Below are positions 9,030-16,208 of a stretch of DNA of 64,000 nucleotides, in pieces. The stretch's first letter is position 1, and each line of letters starts with the position of its first letter. The DNA is from Saprospiraceae bacterium (GTDB taxonomy: Bacteria > Bacteroidota > Bacteroidia > Chitinophagales > Saprospiraceae): NCBI GenBank assembly GCA_016706365.1, contig JADJJU010000007.1, positions 124,001 to 188,000 on the forward strand, read 5' to 3'. The notes below the pieces were generated by a model, which did no database searches, had not been told where the DNA came from, and saw only the letters and a program-made list of their open reading frames with translations. The translations under genes were made by a program, and so were the position numbers.

Positions 9030-9360
9030 GCTGACGTCGCACCGGATCAGGTCGTAACACGGTGACATCTTGATTTGCTGCGCATGCAAGGTGACGTTTT
9101 TTGTCAGCAAGGCTTACAAAAGTGACGTTTTTGCTTGCGTGACAGTAGCAACTTACAAAGAGGAAGCGCATCTTGGATCATCCCGTCTGTTCGCCAATAG
9201 CCAACTGCCAAAAGCCAACAGCTGGCGGTTCAACTTGAAACCCGCAGCCCGCAATAGTCGCAAATGCTCAAAGCAATTCGTTAATCGTAATTCTTCAAAT
9301 TACCGACATATTTACAAAAACACTGTATTTTGCTTCATTATTAAAATTACAAACCAGCTT
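9030..9360. other. Intergenic region with GTGACGT-hairpin array
   Basis: A gap of 331 bp between the DUF58 and PPK2 genes. The first 110 bp carry a punctuated repeat (listed separately). The next part (about 9190-9250) contains several GCCAA/AAAAGCC words. The last 60 bp are AT-rich; a GTATTTTG near 9326 resembles the -7 promoter box with one T missing. No coding sequence is evident, although the PPK2 frame is open across most of it. Confidence 0.6.
9032..9145 (+). repeat. Array of GTGACGT-type heptamers separated by small hairpins
   Basis: Related heptamers recur about every 30 bp: CTGACGT (9032), GTGACAT (9062), GTGACGT (9091), GTGACGT (9122) and a final GTGACAG. The segment after the third heptamer folds as TTTTGTCAGC (9099-9108), loop AAG, GCTTACAAAA (9112-9121), with 9 of 10 positions pairing. 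The arrangement mirrors the array at 10717-10849, whose heptamer read on the minus strand is GTGATGT. Confidence 0.55.
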
Positions 9361-10106
9361 ATGATTCAACTTAACCAAATAAAATCTGATGCACCGCAAT
9401 CACTAAGAAAAGATCAGATCGTAAAGCGCACTGAGGAATTGGCCAAAATCATAAGTGATCTGCAACATATACTTTATGCTCAGCAAAAGCATAGCCTTCT
9501 GGTCATTTTACAGGGAATGGATGCCAGTGGTAAAGACGGAACCACTCAGGAAGTTTTTGGCAAATGTACTCCGGGAGCAGTCAAAGTATATGGATTTAAA
9601 AAACCAACAGAGGAGGAAATGGGCCATGACTTTCTCTGGAGGGTGCACAAACATGCACCTGAAAAAGGGTACATCCAGGTTTTCAACCGCTCTCATTATG
9701 AAGATATCCTTATTCAAAGAGTCCATGGCTGGATTGATATGGACAGGGTGGAAAAAAGAATGGCAGCAATCAATGCCTTTGAAGAGCTTCTCACATTTGA
9801 CAATAATACTACAGTTCTTAAATTCTATCTGCATATTTCAGAAGCCAGACAACTAGAAAAACTGCAGGAAAGAATTGATGACCCTTGAAAAATTGGAAAC
9901 ATAATGATGGAGACTGGACCGAAAGACCATTCTGTAAGCAGTATATGGAAGCATATGAATATGCATTCAATCAAAGTAGCATTCCATGGCAAATTATTCC
10001 TGCAGATAAAAAATGGTATCGAAACTATCTGGTGGCTGAAGCAGTTGCTCAGGCCTTGCTGAATATGAAACTTGAGCTTCCTTCCCTCCCTCCAAAAACA
10101 GAATAG
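9361..10106 (+). CDS. Polyphosphate kinase 2 family protein, frameshifted
   Basis: This is a PPK2-family phosphotransferase, which moves phosphate between polyphosphate and nucleotides. I chose the ATG at 9361. Visible motifs are the Walker A GMDASGKDGT (residues 52-61), the KKPTEEEMGHDFLWRVH segment typical of class I PPK2, and the lid FNRSHYEDIL (108-117). The frame stops at TGA 9886-9888 in the middle of the conserved RIDDP-E-K-x-W-K motif. A second frame picks up at once with KNWKHNDGDWTER and runs to 10106 (KWYRNYLVAEAVAQAL, the expected C-terminus). A single-base indel near 9884-9888 therefore splits an otherwise normal gene of about 248 residues. The S4 gene follows directly. Confidence 0.85.
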
Positions 10107-10502
10107 ATGAAGGAAGCTGATGATAAAATGAGAATTGACAAATGGTTATGGTGTGTCAGGATTTTCAAAACCAGGACACAGGCCACTGACGCCGCCAGAA
10201 GTGGACATATTAAAGTCAATGAAAAAGCAGCCAAAGCCTCTCAAATGGTTGTCCCAAATGATTTAATCCACCTGAAAAAAGATGGATTCAACCTGATTTA
10301 TCAAGTTACAGCTTTGATTCCCTCAAGAGTAGGTGCGCCAATCGCACAGACCTGTTATATCAATCTCACACCTGAAGCTGAAATGAAAAAATTTGATGAG
10401 TGGTATGTCGGGAAAGCGAAAGGGGAATTCAGAGAAAAAGGTGCCGGCAGACCCACCAAAAGGGATCGAAGGATTATTGGCAAGTTTAAGGAGCGAGACT
10501 AG
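10107..10502 (+). CDS. S4 domain RNA-binding protein (HslR-like)
   Basis: A 131-residue protein with an N-terminal S4 domain: MRIDKWLWCVRIFKTRTQA, then ARSGHIKVNEKAAKASQMV. A basic tail (GRPTKRDRRIIGKF) follows, the layout of heat-shock protein Hsp15/HslR, which binds stalled 50S subunits carrying nascent chains. The first ATG is at 10107, immediately after the PPK2 stop; a second ATG at 10128 (MRIDKWLW) is where many homologues begin. The zero spacing to PPK2 indicates one transcript. Confidence 0.82.
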   Translation: MKEADDKMRIDKWLWCVRIFKTRTQATDAARSGHIKVNEKAAKASQMVVPNDLIHLKKDGFNLIYQVTALIPSRVGAPIAQTCYINLTPEAEMKKFDEWYVGKAKGEFREKGAGRPTKRDRRIIGKFKERD

Positions 10503-10832
10503 ACCACAACGGCTTTTTGCCCCTCCCTCTGGCTTTTGGCTTTTGGCTTTTGGCTTTTGGCTTTTGGCTTTTGGCTTTTGGCTTTTGGCTTTTGGCTTTT
10601 GGCATACAGCCAGTGTGGGTGAAGGGTTGGTGTGCATATTTTTTCCAACTCAAACAGAATCACACCCATACAAACTCATTCGCTACACCCCGAACGCAAC
10701 CGCGGGCTTCGCTCGCACATCACCTCAAAAATAAAATGTCTGCGAAGCAGACAATTTATTTCTGAGACATCACTTCTTCGTGGCATAGACACGAAGAAAC
10801 ATCACCTTTTAAGCCATAGGCGAAGAAAGACA
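10503..10832. other. Intergenic region with a 7-bp tandem repeat and heptamer-hairpin array
   Basis: A gap of 330 bp between the convergent S4 and aminotransferase genes. It holds the GGCTTTT tandem repeat (10531-10603), a stretch without evident features (10604-10716), and an array of ACATCAC heptamers with hairpins (10717-10849). Open frames across it come from the 7-bp repeat having no stop codons and should not be called genes. Confidence 0.75.
10531..10603. repeat. GGCTTTT tandem repeat, about 10.4 copies
   Basis: A perfect 7-bp tandem repeat, GGCTTTT, from 10531 to 10603, about 30 bp after the S4 gene stop. A 7-bp unit is out of register with codons, and a tract this uniform is prone to length change by slippage. 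Confidence 0.95.
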
Positions 10833-10849
10833 TCACATCCCATGTGATG
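10717..10849 (-). repeat. Array of ACATCAC (GTGATGT) heptamers separated by hairpins
   Basis: Four perfect ACATCAC copies start at 10717, 10767, 10799 and 10830. Between copies 1 and 2 lies a long stem-loop with 20-nt arms (10724-10743 and 10747-10766, 18 of 20 pairing, loop GAA). Between copies 2 and 3 lies a perfect 9-bp stem, TTCTTCGTG with CACGAAGAA. Between 3 and 4 there is a weaker GCC-ATA-GGC hairpin. Copy 4 is itself half of a perfect 8-bp stem (CATCACAT with ATGTGATG) that spans the aminotransferase stop codon. Spacer lengths differ (43, 25 and 24 bp), so this is not a CRISPR array. Confidence 0.8.
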
Positions 10850-11681
10850 CCGCATATTCCCTGCAATGCTCCTCAAACAGCGTCTGTACTTTCTTGTATA
10901 CGGGTCCGGGTAGTCCAGATCCTACAGTCAAATCATCAATTTGCTTGATAGGAACCCCGCCAATAGTCGTACTGCTAAAGAAGGCTTCCTTCATATTTGG
11001 AATTTCAGAAATTGCGATTTCCCTTGTTTCAAATTGGATTCCATTTTTGGACGCCAATTCCAGAATTTGTTTTCGCGTCACTCCATGCAATACCTTCTGC
11101 TCCGGAGTAATCAACACTCCCTCCTGATCTACAAAAAATATATTATATCGGTCTGATTCTCTGATATACATTCCATCATGATACAAAAGATATTGAGCTG
11201 TCAGATTTTCCAGGATAGACCGATAATAAATTCCACTCAGATAATTTATTGACTTAATTTGTGGCAATTCCCTTTGGTGTTGAACCGTAACTGCCTTCAC
11301 ACCTGTTTCAAAGTACCATTGAGGGTATTCAACATGTGGATAAGAAATCATCAGTAAATTAGCTGCATCTATAGCATATCCGGATGCATGGCTGCCTCCG
11401 GTGAGGATCATCCTGATACCTCCGTCAATTTGATGATTTGATTTGAGAAGAGAAAAAATCATTCTTCTCAAATCATCTTTGTTCCATTTAAATTGTAATC
11501 TTAATGCATTCGCAGATCTGAGGAATCTATCCAGGTAATCATCCAAAAATAATGCAACTCCATCCTGAATTCTAAAATAGTCAAAGACTGCATACCCCCT
11601 CAGAATTGACAGATCAGTGGCTGGTAAATATGTATTCTCGGCTTTCAGTAAGCTACCATTTAGTAAGGAAAACTGATACAT
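10833..11681 (-). CDS. Class IV aminotransferase (branched-chain/D-amino acid aminotransferase fold)
   Basis: A 282-residue PLP enzyme of fold type IV. The N-terminus has the family's start (LRGYAVFDYFRI), an arginine-rich DRFLRSA segment, the catalytic lysine K143 in IKSINYLSG, and near the C-terminus ITPEQKVLHGVTRKQIL, the phosphate-binding part. The family includes branched-chain aminotransferases, D-alanine aminotransferases and aminodeoxychorismate lyases. The sequence does not let me choose between them, though the absence of pab genes nearby argues weakly against the lyase. Its stop codon lies inside the last hairpin of the ACATCAC array. Confidence 0.82.
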   Translation of the reverse strand: MYQFSLLNGSLLKAENTYLPATDLSILRGYAVFDYFRIQDGVALFLDDYLDRFLRSANALRLQFKWNKDDLRRMIFSLLKSNHQIDGGIRMILTGGSHASGYAIDAANLLMISYPHVEYPQWYFETGVKAVTVQHQRELPQIKSINYLSGIYYRSILENLTAQYLLYHDGMYIRESDRYNIFFVDQEGVLITPEQKVLHGVTRKQILELASKNGIQFETREIAISEIPNMKEAFFSSTTIGGVPIKQIDDLTVGSGLPGPVYKKVQTLFEEHCREYAASHGM

Positions 11682-11887
11682 TGTTGTTTTTTAATAGTAT
11701 GAGGAATATCTGCATTTAAAAATTTCAGAAATAAACCACAATAATCAGGAATTATTTGTTCAATTTGACGTATGTCTATTCTGGAAGTGTAAAATCTTGG
11801 TTTAAACCGGGTTTGATCTTATAATTAGATTTTTGATTTTGGAATAATACATTATATTTACTAATATCAATGCACTCACAACCTCAT

Positions 11888-12282
11888 ATGATATTGGAAA
11901 AAAATGAACAGGAAGATATTGATTCTCTTAGTCTTCCGGCCTGCATAGTTATCAACAGCCCATCATTTTATTTAATAAAACACGCTAATTTTCTCTTTAT
12001 CAATCTATTGAAAAAGATAGAGATTTAGTGATTGGAATGGCAATTGAAGATGTTTTTCCAAAGAGTCTCGAATTCAAATATTACCCATATCAAAACTCTT
12101 TGATAGCAGGTTTGCATGAAGCCAGCAGTTCTAAGAGTAAGATCAAAATCACTCCGGAGCACTTTGTTCTATCCATTAATAATGATGAAGCATTTGAAAT
12201 CAACAAATGGGCTCTTATCATTACTCCTGTCCTAAATCATGAAAATGAACTTAAGCATTTAGTATTGACAGTGCTGGAATAA
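11888..12282 (+). pseudogene. PAS-domain-like small protein, frameshifted
   Basis: The upstream frame (ATG at 11888) reads ...DSLSLPACIVINSPSFYLIKHAN, a PAS-type start, then stops at 12026-12028. The other frame continues from about 12012 with IEKDRDLVIGMAIEDVFP and runs to 12282, ending WALIITPVLNHENELKHLVLTVLE, the usual last strand of a PAS domain. A one-base shift near 12005-12012 would restore a single PAS protein of about 130 residues with no output domain. It could be a remnant of a larger sensor or a sequencing error. The decayed gene that follows favours a remnant. Confidence 0.5.
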
Positions 12283-12419
12283 TATAACAATAATACCTTC
12301 TGCACTTTACACCCTTACTTTATATTTCAGCCAGTTTGCTGCATTAGAAAAGTTCTCAATTCATGCATCCAATCACAAATTTGTTCGTTTAAATTCTGAA
12401 AATTAAATGAACGATTACT

Positions 12420-12972
12420 ATGAAGCAATTCACTTACTCACTGCTGATTTGTACAATTTTTTCATTTAACCTCAGGGCGCTATCTGTTAGTTCAAATCCT
12501 AATCACGCTGTTCAGGTGAACAGAGGATCTGGCAACAACTTCCTTTTCAACATATTATAGGTCGAATAAGCATTCAGCACAGATATCGACTTGACCAGAG
12601 ATAGATCGAAGACTGGTACCTCAATGCGGATGGTACTGGCTTTAAGGATGGGTTTAATAATAGTAATCGATTCAGATACAGACTTATGGTTAATATTTCC
12701 ATAAACAAGCCTACAATAATTAAAGGCGCTACTTTTCTAAGTATTTATGATGAGCCGTTTATCAGCTTTGGAGATGCCATTAAAAATAACCATTTGGACC
12801 AAAATAGATTTTATGTTGCGCTAGGATATCAATACAGTGTCAAAGGAAATATCAGTTGGGTTACTTAAATCAACTCTTGATAAAATCTGACGGAATCCGC
12901 AGAGAGATAAACCATACACTCCAGATTGGTATTACACACAATTTCGATCTGAGAAACAAACATGTTATGTAG
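12420..12972 (+). pseudogene. Decayed DUF2490-like outer membrane protein gene
   Basis: The ATG at 12420 opens a signal peptide (MKQFTYSLLICTIFSFN). The product is then broken at least three times. A shift near 12540-12555 breaks the frame before IIGRISIQHRYRLDQR. An in-frame TAG at 12602-12604 stands where W is expected (QHRYRLDQR-stop-IEDWYLNADG). A final shift lies near 12857, after which GYLNQLLIKSDGIRREINHTL and GITHNFDLRNKHVM finish the protein. The strands (FRYRLMVNISINKP, DEPFISFGDAIKNNHL) match DUF2490 barrel proteins of Bacteroidota. Several independent lesions make real decay more likely than sequencing error. Confidence 0.6.
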
Positions 12973-13076
12973 TTAAAAAATCAAATCAGGCTTTCATACC
13001 CTATTAAATAATTGGACAGTATATTCGCTTAGAAAGTTGCCTGTATACTTTTCTCCGGGCAATCAAAAGAAAAATT

Positions 13077-13688
13077 ATGATTGAACCCGAATCTACGCCT
13101 GAAGAAAAAGCCGGTCGATCCTCACTTATGATTGATTCTTTAGTGCATTATCTCCCATTAGGTTATCTCTACCTGCTCATACTTGGAATAGCTAGTGATT
13201 CTTTATATTATGGGATATTAGGTATCAATGTGATAAGCTATTCAAATGTGCTGGACGTATTGTTAAGCCCCGTAGCCCATTTGACAAGTGGAATTCTTTT
13301 TCCACTAGTAATTTTATCAATTTTCATTTTTGGATATTTCTATATAATGCTGTTGAGATACATTCAACAAAAAAAGAAAAAGACAAGAAAAAAACCAGGC
13401 TATATTGAATCACTACCATTCAGCAAACAATGGTTACTTTTTACAGCGTTCAGCATTTTTTGTGCTTTTCTGGGCTTTGGCGTAGGTGGTGGATATGCCA
13501 GAAAAGATCAACTAGAGAATCAAAAACTTAAAATCAAACACAGGCTCACTTTTCAGAACAATGACATCAAAGATGTTGCAATAATTGGAAGCAATAGCAG
13601 CTTTATATTTTATGCAATTCAGAATGACACCAATCTGAAAATAACCCCCATTCAAAACGTGCTAATAATTGAAAATATAAAAGAATAA
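13077..13688 (+). CDS. Uncharacterised membrane protein
   Basis: A 203-residue protein I do not recognise. It has about three hydrophobic segments (near residues 25-45, 62-88 and 119-137), a strongly basic loop between the second and third (QQKKKKTRKKPG), and a soluble C-terminal part of about 60 residues rich in beta-type sequence (KDVAIIGSNSSFIFYAI). The basic loop should lie in the cytoplasm. The start at 13077 is the first ATG after the decayed DUF2490-like gene. The next gene follows in the same direction after 23 bp, so they may be co-transcribed. Confidence 0.65.
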   Translation: MIEPESTPEEKAGRSSLMIDSLVHYLPLGYLYLLILGIASDSLYYGILGINVISYSNVLDVLLSPVAHLTSGILFPLVILSIFIFGYFYIMLLRYIQQKKKKTRKKPGYIESLPFSKQWLLFTAFSIFCAFLGFGVGGGYARKDQLENQKLKIKHRLTFQNNDIKDVAIIGSNSSFIFYAIQNDTNLKITPIQNVLIIENIKE

Positions 13689-13711
13689 CCTAATTCAATA
13701 AACCTAATATC

Positions 13712-14116
13712 ATGGCTGTAGAAGGAATCAGAGAGAACCCCTGGAAATTGAAGACTCCACCACAGAGTTCAGAGTTTGAGATGTATAAGGACAATAAAGA
13801 TGGCCAGGAAGTGATAGTATGTGTTGTAGGGAAAACTACACTTTTATATGATTACAAATGCCTGAATGATCTTCATCAAATGCTCAAAGAGCATGGGGAT
13901 TGGATGGAGCTGGGAAGCGCGGATGAGCAAAAACCTGCTAAGGATGGAACCGTCGAGGCCTGGGGACGTTCCGGAAATAATCCGAATATGGGTTGGTATG
14001 GCCTTAAAAAAGGGTTCAGAGGCAGATTCGGAATGTACATTCCTCCTCTAATGGAAAAATTAGGTCTGGCTGAAGTGACTCATGAAGCAAGAGGTAATAA
14101 AATGCGGGCTATTTAA
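13712..14116 (+). CDS. Conserved small soluble protein of unknown function
   Basis: A 134-residue soluble protein with a tightly packed pattern of Trp and Gly residues: NPWKLKTPPQSSEFEMY, then LKEHGDWMELGSADE, EAWGRSGNNPNMGWYGL and KGFRGRFGMYIPPLMEKLGL. Such density of W/G motifs suggests strong conservation and a compact fold. I do not assign a function. A strong bidirectional terminator follows 12 bp after the stop. It is probably transcribed with the membrane protein gene upstream. Confidence 0.75.
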   Translation: MAVEGIRENPWKLKTPPQSSEFEMYKDNKDGQEVIVCVVGKTTLLYDYKCLNDLHQMLKEHGDWMELGSADEQKPAKDGTVEAWGRSGNNPNMGWYGLKKGFRGRFGMYIPPLMEKLGLAEVTHEARGNKMRAI

Positions 14117-14128
14117 AAATCAAATCAA

Positions 14129-14170
14129 AAAAAAGCCCCTTCTAATTTAAAATCAGAAGGGGCTTTTTTT
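14129..14170. terminator. Strong bidirectional terminator
   Basis: A perfect stem, AAAAGCCCCTTCT paired with AGAAGGGGCTTTT around an 11-nt AT-rich loop, with A and T tracts on the two sides. It lies between the convergent genes ending at 14116 (+) and 14229 (-) and can stop both. Confidence 0.92.
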
Positions 14171-14228
14171 ATTTAGAATTCTTTATGTAAAGTTCTATGG
14201 GCAAATTATCTGGGTATCAGTGATGAGA

Positions 14229-14399
14229 CTATAAGCCTTTTAGTGAAGTTCCCAATACAAGGATAATGAACCCGGCCATTAGTAAATTGAAACTATGCTC
14301 AGTTAAAAACTGTACTTGTGCAAAGTGTCCGATAATACCAAGAATTCCGAGAAGGATTCCAATAATCCAGGTAATTTGTTTTGGAGCTGAAGGGGTCAT
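14229..14399 (-). CDS. Small two-helix membrane protein, 56 residues
   Basis: A short open frame from ATG at 14399 to TAG at 14229-14231 encodes 56 residues. It starts MTPSAPKQITWIIGIL, has two hydrophobic segments (ITWIIGILLGILGIIGHF and FNLLMAGFIILVLGTSL), a short polar loop (AQVQFLTEH), and ends KGL. The two-helix pattern, good codon use and the strong terminator just beyond its stop support a real gene. Small proteins of this shape are common in Bacteroidota and mostly uncharacterised. Confidence 0.65.
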   Translation of the reverse strand: MTPSAPKQITWIIGILLGILGIIGHFAQVQFLTEHSFNLLMAGFIILVLGTSLKGL

Positions 14400-14506
14400 A
14401 ATGTTAAGTTTTATGGAGTTGAGTCCTGAAAATCAGGCTTGCATAAATATAACATTTAAAATTCGTTCTTTCACTCCGGCTATAAACTTTAGCTTACCCT
14501 TTCTTT

Positions 14507-15082
14507 TTAATTCTGATGATTTATCAGATAAAATACGCCTAATTGAATTCCACGATTATATGTTTTGTTTGCATCACTTTCATTGATATTTGTCAAACCG
14601 TGGTTATATCTTAAGTCCACACCAAAACTTGATGGTGGGTGAACATAGCTTATACCTACACTTAGAGCAGCTTCCAGGGCCTTGTAATTACCCTTATAAT
14701 CAGAACTTACTCCTGCAGCATCCAGAGTTGCGTTTGTCATAATGCCAAGTTGAGGACCGGCTTGAATTCTAAAGCCATTATTAAACATATACTGAAGCAA
14801 AATTGGAATATTCACATACCCTGTTCTTACTTTAGTGGTATTAGCTTTGTAGCCTTGTGTAGAATAATAGACCTCCGGCTGCAATGCCCATACATCATTG
14901 ATGTGAATATGCCCTAAAAGTCCAAGATTGAATCCTGTCCTGAAATCAGTTTTCACATCATTGCTATTGACATTTTTGTAAAAATTCAGACCCGCTTTTA
15001 CGCCTAAATTTACGTGTTGCGCACTAGCTGAACCAGCCATCATTGCGATTAAGCTTAGTCCCATTAAAATTTTCTTTACCAT
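14507..15082 (-). CDS. Porin family outer membrane beta-barrel protein
   Basis: A 191-residue protein with a clear signal peptide (MVKKILMGLSLIAMMAGSASAQ) and eight or so amphipathic strands. It shows the OMP_b-brl pattern: VNLGVKAGLNFYKN, LQPEVYYSTQGYK, YVNIPILLQYMF, FRIQAGPQLGIMTN and a C-terminal strand ending FYLINHQN. Barrels of this class span the outer membrane and most have no known substrate. On the minus strand a TATCTTTG (complement of 15150-15157) fits the Bacteroidota -7 box and would start transcription about 60 bp before the ATG. Confidence 0.85.
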   Translation of the reverse strand: MVKKILMGLSLIAMMAGSASAQHVNLGVKAGLNFYKNVNSNDVKTDFRTGFNLGLLGHIHINDVWALQPEVYYSTQGYKANTTKVRTGYVNIPILLQYMFNNGFRIQAGPQLGIMTNATLDAAGVSSDYKGNYKALEAALSVGISYVHPPSSFGVDLRYNHGLTNINESDANKTYNRGIQLGVFYLINHQN

Positions 15083-15442
15083 GATAAATCGTTTTAGTTG
15101 TTAAGTGTAATTAATCAGTATGTGAGTCAATACTCTGCATTGACCAAGGCAAAGATATAGGCACAAGCATATGGCTTAGTTACACTTTTCAGTGCGTATA
15201 TTACATTATTCATCCTTTGGGAACTTAAGAATGAATAAATTACTAATTTACTGGTGAATTGCTAATAGGATTGGAATCCTAAACAGCTTTAGGTCCTAAT
15301 TATCCTCCTTCTATTAGGTTGTGTAAAAGCTACAGTATCCATTTCAGGATTAATAATAGAGTAATTATCTCTGCAGAATCGAAAAATCAGGTATAGCACA
15401 TTTAAGAAAGTACAACTAAGTTGACTTTAATTTTTTTAAAAG
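15083..15442. other. Intergenic region, 360 bp
   Basis: The gap between the SDR gene and the porin gene, both on the minus strand. It contains the likely porin promoter (-7 box at 15150-15157, minus strand) and, near 15267-15282, a short inverted repeat TAGGATT-GG-AATCCTA of unknown role. I see no coding sequence and no convincing terminator for the SDR gene. Confidence 0.5.
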
Positions 15443-16198
15443 TTATTGTGCGACCCATCCGCCGTCCACGGCCATGGCATGTCCGGTAACAAATGAAGCT
15501 TCATCGGAACACATCCACAACACTGCATTTGCCACCTCTTCAGGCTCTCCCAGTCTGCCAATTGGTTCCAAAGCTGCGAACTGATCTTCTGCTTCCTTTT
15601 TCTTGCCGGTTAACCTGTCTATCATTGGTGTTTTAATTGCACCCGGGCAAACTGCATTTACCCTTATTCCTGATTTTGCACATTCCAGGGCTGCTGTTTT
15701 TGTCAAGCCAATAACGCCATGCTTTGAAGCCACATAAGCCGGTAATCCGGGAAAACCTACCAGTCCGGCAATGGAAGCACAATTAATAATTACACCTTTC
15801 CCCTGCTTCTGCATCTCAGGAATTTGATTTTTCATGCACAGCCATATACTTTTAAGGTTAACACCAAGCGTTTTGTCCCAGTTTTCTTCGGTGCAATCCT
15901 GGGTAATGGCTGTCATTCCTTCAATTCCCGCATTATTAAACGCAAAGTCCAAGCGACCAAAGGCATTTACTGTTTTTTCCACCATAGCTTTCACATCGGA
16001 TGTATTTGATACATCGCATTTGATAAAAATAGCCTCAGCCCCTTCTTTCTTAATTAGATCGACTGTTTCGTTATCTTCTATCCAATCCACAACCGCAACT
16101 TTAACTCCTTTTTTTGCAAATGCAACAGCTGCAGCCCTGCCGATTCCAAAAGAGCCACCTGTTACAATAGCTACTTTGTTTTTGAATGCTGATTCCAT
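15443..16198 (-). CDS. SDR family oxidoreductase
   Basis: A 251-residue classical short-chain dehydrogenase/reductase. The cofactor motif TGGSFGIG is at residues 13-20, the NNAG motif at 88-91, and the catalytic residues are Ser142, Tyr155 and Lys159 (PAYVASK). The C-terminal GHAMAVDGGWVAQ is standard. Asp38 after the second strand suggests NAD rather than NADP. The substrate is unknown. It starts 10 bp after the PEP synthase stop on the same strand, so the two genes form an operon. Confidence 0.85.
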   Translation of the reverse strand: MESAFKNKVAIVTGGSFGIGRAAAVAFAKKGVKVAVVDWIEDNETVDLIKKEGAEAIFIKCDVSNTSDVKAMVEKTVNAFGRLDFAFNNAGIEGMTAITQDCTEENWDKTLGVNLKSIWLCMKNQIPEMQKQGKGVIINCASIAGLVGFPGLPAYVASKHGVIGLTKTAALECAKSGIRVNAVCPGAIKTPMIDRLTGKKKEAEDQFAALEPIGRLGEPEEVANAVLWMCSDEASFVTGHAMAVDGGWVAQ

Positions 16199-16208
16199 AA
16201 TATCTATT

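Noticed and set aside
10393..10734. Open frames of 71-113 codons on both strands over the GGCTTTT repeat
   Set aside because: They exist because the 7-bp unit has no stop codon in any frame; the encoded peptides are pure repeats of FGFWLLA or QKPKAKS and do not resemble proteins.
10717..10849. CRISPR array formed by the regularly spaced ACATCAC words
   Set aside because: The constant word is only 7 bp, the spacers are self-complementary and of unequal length, and no cas genes are near.
12490..12510. A TTCAAATCC word that resembles a tRNA T-loop (also near 34805)
   Set aside because: No acceptor or anticodon stem can be built around either site, and the first lies in the decayed DUF2490-like gene.
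15267..15282. Inverted repeat TAGGATT-GG-AATCCTA as a regulator site
   Set aside because: It is short, lies more than 180 bp upstream of the porin start beyond its likely promoter, and no matching regulator is nearby.
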